Of a DNA stretch of 64,000 bases, positions 52,050-61,416 are shown one piece after another. Below the pieces are notes generated by a model, which saw nothing but the letters and a program-made list of their open reading frames with translations, did no database searches and had not been told where the DNA came from. The position numbers and the translations under genes are program-made. The stretch is from Rhodonellum sp041748555 (GTDB taxonomy: Bacteria; Bacteroidota; Bacteroidia; Cytophagales; Cyclobacteriaceae), in contig JBGTDA010000209.1 of the NCBI GenBank assembly GCA_041748555.1, positions 1 to 64,000 of the forward strand. Reading direction: 5' to 3'. Position 1 is the first letter of the stretch. Every line of letters starts with the position of its first letter.

Positions 52050-53250
52050 GTTGTAACCTCCTTTTTTTGTTTGCTTTTACTACATAATAATCAATCAATG
52101 GCGCAAAAACGTTCATAAATAGAACGGCCAGCATGATTCCTTCGGGATAGGCGGGGTTGGTAACCCGGATGATCACCGTGAAGACTCCGATCAAAAGACC
52201 ATAAATCCATTTTCCTGTTTCTGTTTGTGATGCGGAAACAGGATCCGTTGCCATAAAGACAATACCAAAAGCCAGTCCACCCATTACCCAGTGATATTCC
52301 GGTGACATGGCCATATATTCGTTGACAGCCAATAAATTAAGTATCAATCCCATAAGATATGCACCTCCAAAGGCACTTACAATTATTTTCCAGCTTGCCA
52401 CTCCTGTACCGATGAGGATTAGGGCTCCGACTAATGCCATTAAGGTAGATGTTTCCCCAACAGAACCGGGTATCCATCCCATAAACATATTGCCAAAACT
52501 ATACATATCCGCTTCCAAAACTGTATTATGGTTGGATAATGCCTGAGTGACCTGTTCTCCTTCCACGCCGGCATTGTAGGCAACCGCTAAGGCCGTTGCT
52601 CCCGAAAAACCATCAACCGGAACTTTGTCACCCAAATAAGTCCAAACCAAATCACCTGATATCTGTGCAGGATAGGCAAAATATAAAAAGGCCCGTGCAG
52701 TCATCGCAACGTTGAGAATATTCATTCCTGTACCTCCGAAAACCTCCTTTGCTATCACAACCGCAAAGATTGTTGCCAATGCTACTTGCCATAAAGGCAT
52801 TGAAGCGGGAACAATAAGGGGAATCAACATCCCTGTCACCAAGAATCCTTCATTGATTGGATGTTTTCTTATTACAGCAAATACTGCTTCTACCAATCCT
52901 CCTGCTGCATAAGCTACTATAACCAGTGGAAGCACAAGTTGTAGTCCCAATATAGCTTTTGGTCCAAAATCATCCCATAGCCCTAAGGTTTGACCTGTTG
53001 CTAAAAAATGCTGATGGCCGGTGTTATAAATTCCAAAAAGCAAACAAGGGATCATTGCAATTACGACAGTGATCATCATCCGCTTCAAATCGATGGCATC
53101 CTTTATCTGGGCGCCTTTTATTCCTGTAGTATGTTTTGGTGAAAACATGAATGTCTCACCTGCTTCATACAGGTAGTATAAATTTTCAAATTTCCCACCT
53201 TTTTGGAAGAGTGGCTTCTGTTTATCCAACAGATCTCTTAGAAACTTCAT
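52036..53250 (-). CDS. nqrB: Na+-translocating NADH:quinone reductase subunit B
   Basis: The 404-residue membrane subunit with about ten helices carries riboflavin and covalent FMN. GFSGATALAVAYNAG contains the SGAT FMN-attachment Thr. RMMITVVIAMIPCLLFGIYN, FGGTGMNILNVAMTARAFL and MATDPVSASQTETGKWIYG are family hallmarks. It sits between nqrA and nqrC. Confidence 0.95.
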   Translation of the reverse strand: MKFLRDLLDKQKPLFQKGGKFENLYYLYEAGETFMFSPKHTTGIKGAQIKDAIDLKRMMITVVIAMIPCLLFGIYNTGHQHFLATGQTLGLWDDFGPKAILGLQLVLPLVIVAYAAGGLVEAVFAVIRKHPINEGFLVTGMLIPLIVPASMPLWQVALATIFAVVIAKEVFGGTGMNILNVAMTARAFLYFAYPAQISGDLVWTYLGDKVPVDGFSGATALAVAYNAGVEGEQVTQALSNHNTVLEADMYSFGNMFMGWIPGSVGETSTLMALVGALILIGTGVASWKIIVSAFGGAYLMGLILNLLAVNEYMAMSPEYHWVMGGLAFGIVFMATDPVSASQTETGKWIYGLLIGVFTVIIRVTNPAYPEGIMLAVLFMNVFAPLIDYYVVKANKKRRLQRATV

Positions 53251-53256
53251 ATTTGA

Positions 53257-54621
53257 TTAACTATATTGGATTAAATCTATTCCTTTTCTTAGGATTTCCT
53301 GAACAGGATGCTTGGATACATCCACAAATTCGCAAAGCGCCACATCCTCTTCCACCAGTTCATAAATTCCCAATTCTTCCATTTCATCATAATCCTCAGC
53401 CAAAATGGCTTTCAGAAGATACACAGGTAGAATGTCCATAGGAGTGACACTTTCAAAAACACCGGTCTGAACAAAAGCTCTAACTTCTCCCCTTACATTT
53501 GAATCCAATACGTATTCTTTGTTGGGATTTAGAAAAGAAAACAATCCCAAAGCTCTGTGATAACTGAGTTTGGATGTTGTTGGTTTGGCCCATCCCATGA
53601 ATTCATAATAGTCACCTTCAGGAATAATGGTAATCTGATTGTGATAAAAACCTAAATATCCGTCTTTGTTGATTCTTTCGCCTGTGAGTACATTTCCGGA
53701 AATCACGCGAGAGTGTTCATTGGTAAGATTTCCTACCACAAGTTTATCCACACAGGCACCCTGATAAGTTTTGGTATATGCAGTGACTTTAGCTTCAGAA
53801 CCTGTTACCGCTATTACCTTTGACGCATCGTAAATCCCTTCAAGAAATAGTTTTCCGATTTGTGCTACACCATAAGGACTCACAGTCCAGACAATTTCAC
53901 CACTGTTAACAGGATCAATATGATGAATGTGGACTCCGACATTTCCTGCCGGGTGTGGACCTGAAAATTTATTTAATTGTACTGAATTTACATTTGAAAA
54001 AACCGAAGGAACTTCACCTTCTGCATTCAGACCCAAATGCACAGTTCCATCAGTGAGTTTTTTTAGAACATCAATACCTGCTTGAAAATATTTTTCCTCT
54101 CCTTCTAAAGAAATTGTATAATCCGCAGCTAGAGGATGGGTATCAAATCCGGAAATAAAAATTGATTTAGGTGAATCATCCGGATTGGCAACTACCCCAA
54201 AGGGTCTCTGAATGATATGTGGCCAAACACCGCTTTTGGCAAGTTGGTCAATTGCATTGCTTTTCGAAAGTGTTTTTAATTCCGTCGGAGAGAATTTATT
54301 AAAGTTCTCAAAGCTGATTTTTTGATCAGCCAGAATTTTTATCTCCAATAATTTTCTTTTCTCGCCTCTTTTAATTTCAACGATTTCTCCTGAAACCGGT
54401 GCTACATAAAGCACCTTATCCAAGGCTTTATCAAATAACATTGGAGTTCCTGCTTTTACTGTATCTCCTTCATTTACAATGACCTTGGGCCTTTTCATCC
54501 CAATGAAGTCGGTAGGTTTGATAGCAAAGGTTTGGGCGGGCTGGAATTCCACAAGCTTATTTTCTGCTTTTCCAACAAGCTTTATATCAAATCCCTTCTT
54601 AAGCTTAACTATTTTTGACAT
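53257..54621 (-). CDS. nqrA: Na+-translocating NADH:quinone reductase subunit A
   Basis: The 454-residue cytoplasmic-side subunit contributes to quinone binding. Its RnfC-like barrel-sandwich start (KLKKGFDIKLVGKAE) is followed by VAPVSGEIVEIKRGEKRKLL. VWPHIIQRPFGVVANPDD, TVSPYGVAQIGKLFLEGIYD and LVEEDVALCEFVDVSKHP at the end are conserved. It is first in the operon, and a TAnnTTTG box lies 39 bp upstream. Confidence 0.95.
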   Translation of the reverse strand: MSKIVKLKKGFDIKLVGKAENKLVEFQPAQTFAIKPTDFIGMKRPKVIVNEGDTVKAGTPMLFDKALDKVLYVAPVSGEIVEIKRGEKRKLLEIKILADQKISFENFNKFSPTELKTLSKSNAIDQLAKSGVWPHIIQRPFGVVANPDDSPKSIFISGFDTHPLAADYTISLEGEEKYFQAGIDVLKKLTDGTVHLGLNAEGEVPSVFSNVNSVQLNKFSGPHPAGNVGVHIHHIDPVNSGEIVWTVSPYGVAQIGKLFLEGIYDASKVIAVTGSEAKVTAYTKTYQGACVDKLVVGNLTNEHSRVISGNVLTGERINKDGYLGFYHNQITIIPEGDYYEFMGWAKPTTSKLSYHRALGLFSFLNPNKEYVLDSNVRGEVRAFVQTGVFESVTPMDILPVYLLKAILAEDYDEMEELGIYELVEEDVALCEFVDVSKHPVQEILRKGIDLIQYS

Positions 54622-54659
54622 ATTAATTTTTATACTGAACGGTCATTTGAAAAACGCCT

Positions 54660-54667
54660 CAAATCTA
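54660..54667 (-). promoter_or_regulatory. Putative -7 promoter element for nqrABCDE
   Basis: TAGATTTG on the minus strand fits TAnnTTTG and lies about 39 bp before the nqrA start. No clear -33 partner was identified. Confidence 0.4.
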
Positions 54668-54755
54668 ATAAAATACAATAGGTTTTAGAAGATAATTCCG
54701 GTAATATTTGTTTGTAAACACCATTTGGAACCGTCGAACCCTATCCTCCTGATTA

Positions 54756-55658
54756 TCAGTTTTGTTCGAAAACCAAACTTTTATCAATTGAAGTGATATA
54801 ATGCTGAATCTGCTCCATCAACCACATCGGGGTAGAGGTGGCTCCACAGATCCCTACTTTATCCGAAGAGCTAAACCAGCTAGTTTCTATTTCTGTTTCG
54901 TTTTCTACAAAGTAGCTTCTTTCGTTTTCGGACAAACAAACCTGATAAAGGGCTTTTCCATTCGAACTTTTTTTTCCTGAAACAAAAATAATAACATCAT
55001 TATCATTTGCGAATTTCTGAAGCTGCGGTTCTCTATTGGATACTTGTCTACAGATAGAATCATTGGCATTGAAATCAACTTCGGTCAGCTGACCTTTTGC
55101 GGACTTTATCCGATCTTCGATTTTTTGCTTCAAATCATAAAAACCTTTGGTGCTCTTGGTTGTCTGACTGAAAAGCGTCACGGGTTTTGTGTAATCTATA
55201 AACTCCAGATCTTTTTCTTCCATGACCACAATGGCTTTTTCCAAAGTCTGCCCCGTAAGTCCGATCACTTCTGCATGTCCTTTTTTCCCATAAATGACTA
55301 TCTGTCCCTTTTCACTTTCCATTTTATCAAAGGCATATTTGACCCTGTTCTGTAATTTCAGGACAACGGGGCAGGAAGCATCTATAAGTTCAATATCGTT
55401 TTCAATAGCGGTTCGATAGGTTTCAGGTGGTTCGCCATGTGCTCTGATCAATACCTTGCAGTTTTTTAATTCCTGAAGCTGTTCCCGATCGATTACTATC
55501 AGGCCTTTCTTGCTAAGCCTTTGGACCTCCATGTCATTGTGCACAATATCTCCCAGGCAATATAATTTGTCAGAGATCTCCATTTCATCTTCTGCCATCT
55601 TGATGGCAAATTCGACTCCGAAACAATAGCCTGAATTTTTATCAATTGTTACTTCCAT
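54756..55658 (-). CDS. ispH: 4-hydroxy-3-methylbut-2-enyl diphosphate reductase IspH
   Basis: The 300-residue iron-sulfur enzyme performs the last step of the MEP isoprenoid pathway. The cluster ligands are Cys12 (GYCFGV), Cys96 (DASCPVV) and Cys203 (DSICRQVSNREP). HNDMEV, RAHGEPP and the final GICGATSTPMWLM are conserved. It follows cmk by 3 bp, a common pairing in Bacteroidota. IPP and DMAPP from this pathway feed the polyprenyl synthase. Confidence 0.95.
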   Translation of the reverse strand: MEVTIDKNSGYCFGVEFAIKMAEDEMEISDKLYCLGDIVHNDMEVQRLSKKGLIVIDREQLQELKNCKVLIRAHGEPPETYRTAIENDIELIDASCPVVLKLQNRVKYAFDKMESEKGQIVIYGKKGHAEVIGLTGQTLEKAIVVMEEKDLEFIDYTKPVTLFSQTTKSTKGFYDLKQKIEDRIKSAKGQLTEVDFNANDSICRQVSNREPQLQKFANDNDVIIFVSGKKSSNGKALYQVCLSENERSYFVENETEIETSWFSSSDKVGICGATSTPMWLMEQIQHYITSIDKSLVFEQN

Positions 55659-55661
55659 AGT

Positions 55662-56348
55662 TCACATAATTTTGCCGATTTTCTCTTTGGCCAATGCTAC
55701 AATTGTTTTTACCTGATCCTCAAATTCCAACAAACTGGTATCAATTTCCACCGCATCGTTAGCTTTGAGCAAAGGACTTTCAATTCGCGTGGAATCTATC
55801 CTATCCCGCTCTTTTAGATTAAAGATGATTTTATCGAGTTCTACCAAGTCACCATTTTCCAGAAGTTCTTGCTGTCTTCTTATCGCCCGGATTCCCAAAT
55901 CCGCAGTCATAAATATTTTTAGCTCTGCATCGGGGAAAACTACGGTACCGATATCCCGACCATCCATAACAACTCCTTTTTTTCTTCCTATCCGCTGTTG
56001 TTGGGCGACTAGTTCCGTGCGGACTTCCTTGATTTTGCTTACCTCACTAACGTATTCTGATATACGCATAGTTCGGATTGTTTTTTCTACGTTAAGTCCG
56101 TCCAGAAATGTTTCCTGCCGACCGTTTTCAAGATCATAGTGAAATGAAATCTCAAGTGAATTAAGACATTTCTTTATATCAGCCGGATTGGTAAGTACAG
56201 CATTCCTTTCCAAAAAATGAAGGGTGGCAGCTCTATACATGGCACCTGAATCAATATATGTATAATTCAACGCTTTTGCCACTGCCTTTGCAGTAGTGCT
56301 TTTTCCACATCCTGAGAACCCGTCAATTGCAACTACGATCTTAACCAT
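55662..56348 (-). CDS. cmk: Cytidylate kinase
   Basis: The 228-residue enzyme phosphorylates CMP and dCMP. GFSGCGKSTTAKAVAKAL (9-26) is the P-loop. YIDSGAMYRAATL binds CMP, VMDGRDIGTVVFPDAELKIF is the family signature, and a LID region lies at LKERDRIDSTRIESPL. The start codon ATG 56348 is followed at once by MVKIVVAIDG. It forms an operon with ispH. Confidence 0.95.
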   Translation of the reverse strand: MVKIVVAIDGFSGCGKSTTAKAVAKALNYTYIDSGAMYRAATLHFLERNAVLTNPADIKKCLNSLEISFHYDLENGRQETFLDGLNVEKTIRTMRISEYVSEVSKIKEVRTELVAQQQRIGRKKGVVMDGRDIGTVVFPDAELKIFMTADLGIRAIRRQQELLENGDLVELDKIIFNLKERDRIDSTRIESPLLKANDAVEIDTSLLEFEDQVKTIVALAKEKIGKIM

Positions 56349-56431
56349 TCACAAAAGTAACCTTGCTCTACTTTAATTTCAGCCGCAAATATAGTAGTTT
56401 TAAATCTAAAACCATTTGGAAAACAATGGAA

Positions 56432-56464
56432 TCCCACTTTTCAATAAAACCAATATCCCACTTT
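56432..56464 (-). repeat. Two AAAGTGGGA motifs upstream of cmk
   Basis: TCCCACTTT occurs at 56432-56440 and at 56456-56464 (AAAGTGGGA on the minus strand). This is one unit of the MraZ box, but the spacing is 24 bp, not 10, so it is an uncertain site. Confidence 0.3.
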
Positions 56465-56502
56465 CGTAAAAAATTATTGAACCATAATTTCGCAAATCAA
56501 AT

Positions 56503-58134
56503 ATGATAACACAATTCAAAGTATCAGGACAGGTTGTAGATATTCCCAACAAATGCATCTATTCCGCAGAAATCAGCATCGACAGTAAAAACATTGTTTC
56601 AATAACCAAGATTAAACAAGATGGAAGTTTGCCGTATATCATGCCGGGATTCATAGATGCACATGTACATGTGGAATCCTCGATGCTGATTCCTTCGGAA
56701 TTTGCCCGACTGGCTGTGGTTCACGGCACAGTGGCCACTGTCTCGGATCCGCATGAAATAGCTAATGTCTGTGGAATGGAAGGAGTGGAATATATGATTG
56801 AAAATGGGCAGAAAGTACCGTTCAAATTTTATTTTGGAGCACCTTCCTGTGTGCCGGCAACACCCTTTGAAACTGCAGGAGGGGAAATCACCGCAATAGA
56901 TATCGACAAACTTCTTGAAAGAAAAGAAATCGTTTATCTGGCAGAGATGATGAATTGGCCCGGAGCAGTCAACCGGGATCCTTTGGTGATGGAAAAAATT
57001 GCTTTATCCAAAAAATACGGAAAACCTGTGGATGGTCATGCTCCCGGTCTCAGGGGTGAACAGGCCGCAAAATATGCTTCTGCGGGAATCACTACCGACC
57101 ATGAATGTTATACCAATGAGGAGGCTTTGGAAAAACTTGAGCTGGGAATGAAAATAGCCATCCGGGAAGGGAGTGCCGCCAAAAATTTTGAAGCGCTGAT
57201 CGACCTTATAGATGATTTTCCTGAGATGATCATGTTCTGTTCCGATGATAAACATCCGGATAATCTGGCCCTCAGCCATATAAATGCATTGGCGGCAAGA
57301 GCTGTTGCAAAAGGAAAAAACGTTTTCGATGTGTTGCAAGCCGCATGTATCAATCCAATTCTACATTACCGGCTGAGTGTCGGAAGATTGAGACTGGGAG
57401 ATCCTGCGGATTTTATTTTGGTCAAAGACCTGAAGAACTTTAAAGTTTTGAAAACCTATATCAATGGAGATCTGGTAGCCGAAGAAGGCAAGACGCTGAT
57501 TGCAAGGGTGGAAAATCAAATAATCAATAATTTCAATGTCAATAAGAAGGAAGATTCAGATTTCTCTCTTGAGGGAAAAAAGGAAGAGGCTTTGGTGATA
57601 GAGGCATTGGATGGCCAACTGATTACCCCAAAAACCCAAGGGAAAATCAAACTGGTTGATGGAAAAGCAGAAGCCAATCCGGAAGATGATATTCTTAAAA
57701 TCACCGTAGTCAACAGATATGCCGATGCCCCTCCAGCTGTGGCGTTTATTAAGAATTTCGGATTGAAATCAGGCGCAATAGCATCTTCAGTAGGCCATGA
57801 TTCCCATAATATAATAGCAGTCGGGATAGATGACGCTTCTATGTGTAAAGCAGTCAATCTTCTGATAGACGCCAAGGGGGGAGTTGCTGCAGTCAGTGGT
57901 AAAGATGAAATGATTTTGCCCTTACCTGTCGGGGGTATCATGTCTGTTGAAGACGGTTATAAGGTCGCGGCAGCCTATAGTGCGATTGATAAAATGGCGA
58001 AAGAAATGGGATCCAAGCTTCAATCTCCATTTATGACCCTGAGTTTTATGGCACTTTTGGTAATACCTGAATTGAAACTAAGTGATAAAGGATTATTTGA
58101 CGGTAAAAAGTTTGAGTTTGTGGATTTGTTTTAA
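56503..58134 (+). CDS. ade: Adenine deaminase
   Basis: The 543-residue amidohydrolase converts adenine to hypoxanthine and ammonia. MPGFIDAHVHVESSMLIPSE (metal-binding HxH near 55-57), TVATVSDPHEIANVCG, PVDGHAPGLRG, TTDHECYTNEEAL and MFCSDDKHPDNLA are the metal and substrate motifs of AdeC. DSHNIIAVGIDDASM is in the C-terminal half. The length is typical. It complements the two phosphorylases in purine salvage. Confidence 0.95.
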   Translation: MITQFKVSGQVVDIPNKCIYSAEISIDSKNIVSITKIKQDGSLPYIMPGFIDAHVHVESSMLIPSEFARLAVVHGTVATVSDPHEIANVCGMEGVEYMIENGQKVPFKFYFGAPSCVPATPFETAGGEITAIDIDKLLERKEIVYLAEMMNWPGAVNRDPLVMEKIALSKKYGKPVDGHAPGLRGEQAAKYASAGITTDHECYTNEEALEKLELGMKIAIREGSAAKNFEALIDLIDDFPEMIMFCSDDKHPDNLALSHINALAARAVAKGKNVFDVLQAACINPILHYRLSVGRLRLGDPADFILVKDLKNFKVLKTYINGDLVAEEGKTLIARVENQIINNFNVNKKEDSDFSLEGKKEEALVIEALDGQLITPKTQGKIKLVDGKAEANPEDDILKITVVNRYADAPPAVAFIKNFGLKSGAIASSVGHDSHNIIAVGIDDASMCKAVNLLIDAKGGVAAVSGKDEMILPLPVGGIMSVEDGYKVAAAYSAIDKMAKEMGSKLQSPFMTLSFMALLVIPELKLSDKGLFDGKKFEFVDLF

Positions 58135-58211
58135 AATCCAAACCTTCATCATTCGGGATAAGTTAATATCTTTACCAACCAGAAAATTAACCCAAATATT
58201 AAATTTTAGAC

Positions 58212-59357
58212 ATGATGATGAGTTTTGAGCTCAATGAAAATCAGCGAATGATCGCCGAGATGATCCGGGATTTTGGAGCAAAGGAAATTACCCCCTTCCG
58301 AAAGGAATGGGATGACAAGCAGGAATTCCCGTTGCAGCTTTTTAAAAAACTGGGAGAATTGGGCCTGATGGGTGTTTTGATACCCAATGAATATGGAGGT
58401 TCAGGATTTGGCTATTTGGAATACGTTACGGCCATAGCCGAACTTACTAAACTCGATCCCGGCGTTGGACTTTCCATGGCCGCCCACAATTCACTTTGCT
58501 CAGGGCACATCTTGATGTTTGGTAACCAAGAACAAAAGCAAAAATACCTTCCCAAACTGGCTACCTGCGAATTTTTGGGTGCATGGGGTTTGACAGAGCC
58601 CAACACAGGTTCTGATGCAGGCAATATGCGAACAGTAGCGGTAGAAGATGGAGACCATTATGTTATCAATGGAGCAAAAAATTTCATTACCCATGGAGTT
58701 TCGGGAGATGTGGCAGTAGTGATTGCACGTACGGGAAATGTCGGGGATTCTCATGGCATGACGGCATTTGTGATTGAAAAAGGGACTCCGGGATTTAGGG
58801 GAGGTCGAAAGGAAGATAAACTCGGCATGAGATCTTCCGAAACGGCCGAGCTGATTTTTGAAGACTGCCGGGTTTCCAAAGATCAGATTCTGGGAGATAT
58901 CGGTGATGGTTTTATCCAATCCATGAAAATCCTGGATGGCGGAAGAATCTCCATTGCTGCGCTTTCTTTGGGAATTGCAGAAGGAGCTTTGGAGGCTTCC
59001 ATTGTTTATTCAAAAGAAAGACATCAATTCAACCAACCTATCAGCAAATTTCAGGGAATATCCTTTAAACTGGCCGATATGGCTACTCAGGTAGAGGCTG
59101 CAAGCCTGCTGACATTTAAAGCCGCAGATATGAAGAATCGGGGTGAGATAGTCACTTTGGCCAGTGCACAGGCCAAATACTATACTTCGGAAGTTGCCGT
59201 ATCTGTGGCCAATGAAGCGGTACAAATATTTGGAGGGTACGGCTTTACCAAAGATTATCCGGTAGAAAAATATTATCGGGACGCCAAATTGTGTACCATT
59301 GGTGAAGGAACTTCCGAGATCCAGAAGATGGTGATAGCGAGGGAGGTATTAAAGTGA
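58212..59357 (+). CDS. Acyl-CoA dehydrogenase (short/medium-chain type)
   Basis: The 381-residue FAD enzyme performs the first step of beta-oxidation. GAWGLTEPNTGSDAGNMRT and KNFITHGVSGDVAVVIART are flavin/substrate loops. ERHQFNQPISKFQGISFKLA, EAVQIFGGYGFTKDYPVEK and LCTIGEGTSEIQKMVIAREV (with the catalytic Glu) are family signatures. The start is one of two adjacent ATGs. It is monocistronic. Confidence 0.94.
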   Translation: MMMSFELNENQRMIAEMIRDFGAKEITPFRKEWDDKQEFPLQLFKKLGELGLMGVLIPNEYGGSGFGYLEYVTAIAELTKLDPGVGLSMAAHNSLCSGHILMFGNQEQKQKYLPKLATCEFLGAWGLTEPNTGSDAGNMRTVAVEDGDHYVINGAKNFITHGVSGDVAVVIARTGNVGDSHGMTAFVIEKGTPGFRGGRKEDKLGMRSSETAELIFEDCRVSKDQILGDIGDGFIQSMKILDGGRISIAALSLGIAEGALEASIVYSKERHQFNQPISKFQGISFKLADMATQVEAASLLTFKAADMKNRGEIVTLASAQAKYYTSEVAVSVANEAVQIFGGYGFTKDYPVEKYYRDAKLCTIGEGTSEIQKMVIAREVLK

Positions 59358-59547
59358 TGCACTGATATAACCAACATTTCCAGAGTTTAGAACTTTGGAA
59401 AAGTTTCTCTTATGTTTATCAATGGTTTGCAGATTTAAACGGTAAATGTTTATAATTTTTTTATTAGAGCTGACTATCAAACTGGAAATCCCTACCTCTA
59501 AAATAGATGATTAAGCAACAGTCTAAAAATTTATCACAGAATATCTA

Positions 59548-60084
59548 TTACTCCTCAAACGCTTCTTTATACCTCTCTACCAAATCTGGATTATACAATG
59601 GATTCCCAATCAATTTGATGTTGTTTTGCTCGTCCAGCAAAAAAGTACGGAGATTCTTATCTGAACTCAGAAGGCCATTAGTGTTTTCAAAACTATAGGA
59701 ATCATCCCACAATATATGCCCTTTCACTTTGATTAAGGGTTCTAAATTCGCTATAAAATATGCCGAATCAGCAGAAGTCACATTGAGGATATAGATCACT
59801 TTCTTGCTTGCAGTGATCTGTTGAAATACTTCATCCGCTTGATTCAGGTCATTAATGACACATTTCATACAGATACCATCAACGATGGAAACAATTTTCT
59901 TCTTGCCCTTATAAGTAGAAAGAACAGAGTCAACACTAACAAGCATGCCATTGGATAGCAGTCTTAAGCCCACATTAAATTGTACTGCGGAACGACCGAT
60001 TTTTAGGTTTGAAGGACTATTCTGCTTTCCTTCACAAGCAAAAATCAATAGAATTGGTAAAATAAAGAAACAAATCCACTTCAT
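59548..60084 (-). CDS. Thioredoxin-fold lipoprotein with CMKC motif
   Basis: The 178-residue protein has a lipoprotein signal (ILLIFAC, Cys17). A thioredoxin-like core follows in which KKKIVSIVDGICMKCV places CxxC at 72/75, then KKVIYILNVTSADSAYFIAN and FLLDEQNNIKLIGNPLYNP. It lacks the usual Trp and Pro of WCxPC. It is the third gene of the Cys-rich peptide operon, 3 bp after the propeller lipoprotein stop, and may reduce or form disulfides on that peptide (inference). Confidence 0.7.
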   Translation of the reverse strand: MKWICFFILPILLIFACEGKQNSPSNLKIGRSAVQFNVGLRLLSNGMLVSVDSVLSTYKGKKKIVSIVDGICMKCVINDLNQADEVFQQITASKKVIYILNVTSADSAYFIANLEPLIKVKGHILWDDSYSFENTNGLLSSDKNLRTFLLDEQNNIKLIGNPLYNPDLVERYKEAFEE

Positions 60085-60087
60085 AGT

Positions 60088-61102
60088 TTATTCATAATTA
60101 ATATAACCAATCGGGACTTCTCTGTCTGTAAAATAGCAGAAAACCCTAGAATTGTCTTCGTCTACAGCAAAAGTCATAATTTGATGACCTGTGTCTATAA
60201 CCTTTTCCAGTTTACCGGCAAGATTGAAAAACAGGAGTTTACCGGGTTGTACTCCTTTTGGTCTTTTGTTGTCGTCCAATTTGATACCGGAATCACCCAG
60301 ATATGAGGCTATAATGTATTCATCAGTAATCCTAACCTGATTAAAAAATTTAAAATTTGGGTTTTCACTTTCAAATTCCATTTCCCCTAAAAAATTAAAT
60401 TTTATATCTCCATTTTTATCAAATACACTGAGAATATCATAGTTAGTATAAGCTAAGGCCATAATTTCATGCTTAATTGGAATAATTAAAAAACGCATTG
60501 GTGCTTTGGTTGGCCAGACTAGGATGCTCATATCCAAATTTTTCAGCTTCACCTGTTATCAGATTCCATTTGACCAAACTAACCCTGAACGTACTTGGGC
60601 TCAATACCTCCACTCCTGATCCTAATGCAATACTATCGGAAACCACACTATAACCAACAAGAAAAAAATCATTTGGAATGGGTATTGAAACAGTTGGTTT
60701 ATATGAAGAGTCCAATAAAATTGAATCCAGATCAAACTTAAACGCCTGGAGTTTTGCTAAATCCGGCATCCAAAACTCATTGTTTTTACTAGTTAAGGCT
60801 ACCTCCCCAATTCGCATTATTTCTCCGGGGCCCTCACCAAGTTCAACTGTACTTGTTATAAATTGTAGCGAATTTTTGTTATAAATATGTATTCCCTTTT
60901 CACTGGTAGCCATCAAATCTGTTATCAACAGGTATTGATCAAGTACAGTAATATAAGGCATTGAGATTATTTGATCAGTTTCAAAGTCAAGGATATTAGC
61001 GCTGACATCAATGGTGTTTTCAGTACTGATTTTAAATTTTTGGGCGGGTTCAGTTTTAGAACATCCGAATATTATTAGTATAAAAATTAATTTTATTTTC
61101 AT
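60088..61102 (-). pseudogene. Six-bladed beta-propeller lipoprotein, split by a frameshift
   Basis: The first frame starts at 61102 (MKIKLIFILIIFGCSKTEPA, lipobox Cys14). It runs through VELGEGPGEIMRIGEVALTS, typical of 6-bladed-propeller proteins, to about 60488. The other frame continues FLIIPIKHEIMALAYTNYD to the stop at 60088. The junction is an A/T homopolymer of six (60488-60493). One added or missing base restores a protein of about 335 residues. It may be a sequencing error, a real inactivation, or a slippery switch. It lies between the peptide gene and the thioredoxin-fold gene. Confidence 0.7.
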
Positions 61103-61117
61103 AGTTTTTACTTTAAA

Positions 61118-61147
61118 CGGTAGTCTTAAAATTGGCTAAGACTACCG
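61118..61147 (-). terminator. Strong hairpin between the peptide gene and the propeller gene
   Basis: CGGTAGTCTTA (61118-61128) and TAAGACTACCG (61137-61147) form a perfect 11-bp stem with an 8-bp loop. On the minus strand it is followed by TTTAAAG. It can act as a partial terminator or 3' stabiliser, so that the small peptide is made in excess over the two lipoproteins (inference). Confidence 0.6.
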
Positions 61148-61181
61148 CATAGTCAATTCCAATACTTTTTTTTGTACACAA

Positions 61182-61367
61182 TTACCCCCCTACTCCTTGA
61201 TACTCAGAGAATGTCCAGTACCATTGATGACAAAAACATCCCTCATAACCTTGAACGCAACCATTTGGGCATGAACTCGCCTGAACCTCACTTGCGGAAC
61301 CAAGAATCATACTTCCTGTCATAAAAAGCATGCATGCGATTAATGTGAATTTGATTTTTAAAAACAT
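61182..61367 (-). CDS. Small Cys-rich exported peptide (NVEALA-like precursor)
   Basis: The 61-residue product has an N-terminal hydrophobic segment (LIACMLFMTGSMILG) and a SEVQASS stretch that could be a cleavage region. A 31-residue tail follows with Cys33, Cys37, Cys44 and Cys46, then WYWTF and GVGG. It is small enough to be missed by gene callers. Small precursors with a VEALA-type motif and a Cys-rich core are known in Bacteroidota (NVEALA family) and, as I recall, occur next to 6-bladed-propeller lipoproteins, as here. Function is unknown; possibilities are a bacteriocin, a signal or a surface peptide. Four cysteines could form two disulfides. Confidence 0.65.
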   Translation of the reverse strand: MFLKIKFTLIACMLFMTGSMILGSASEVQASSCPNGCVQGYEGCFCHQWYWTFSEYQGVGG

Positions 61368-61416
61368 ACTATTGTTGATTTATGTAAAACCTACACAACA
61401 TACTTTGCCGTGCAAT

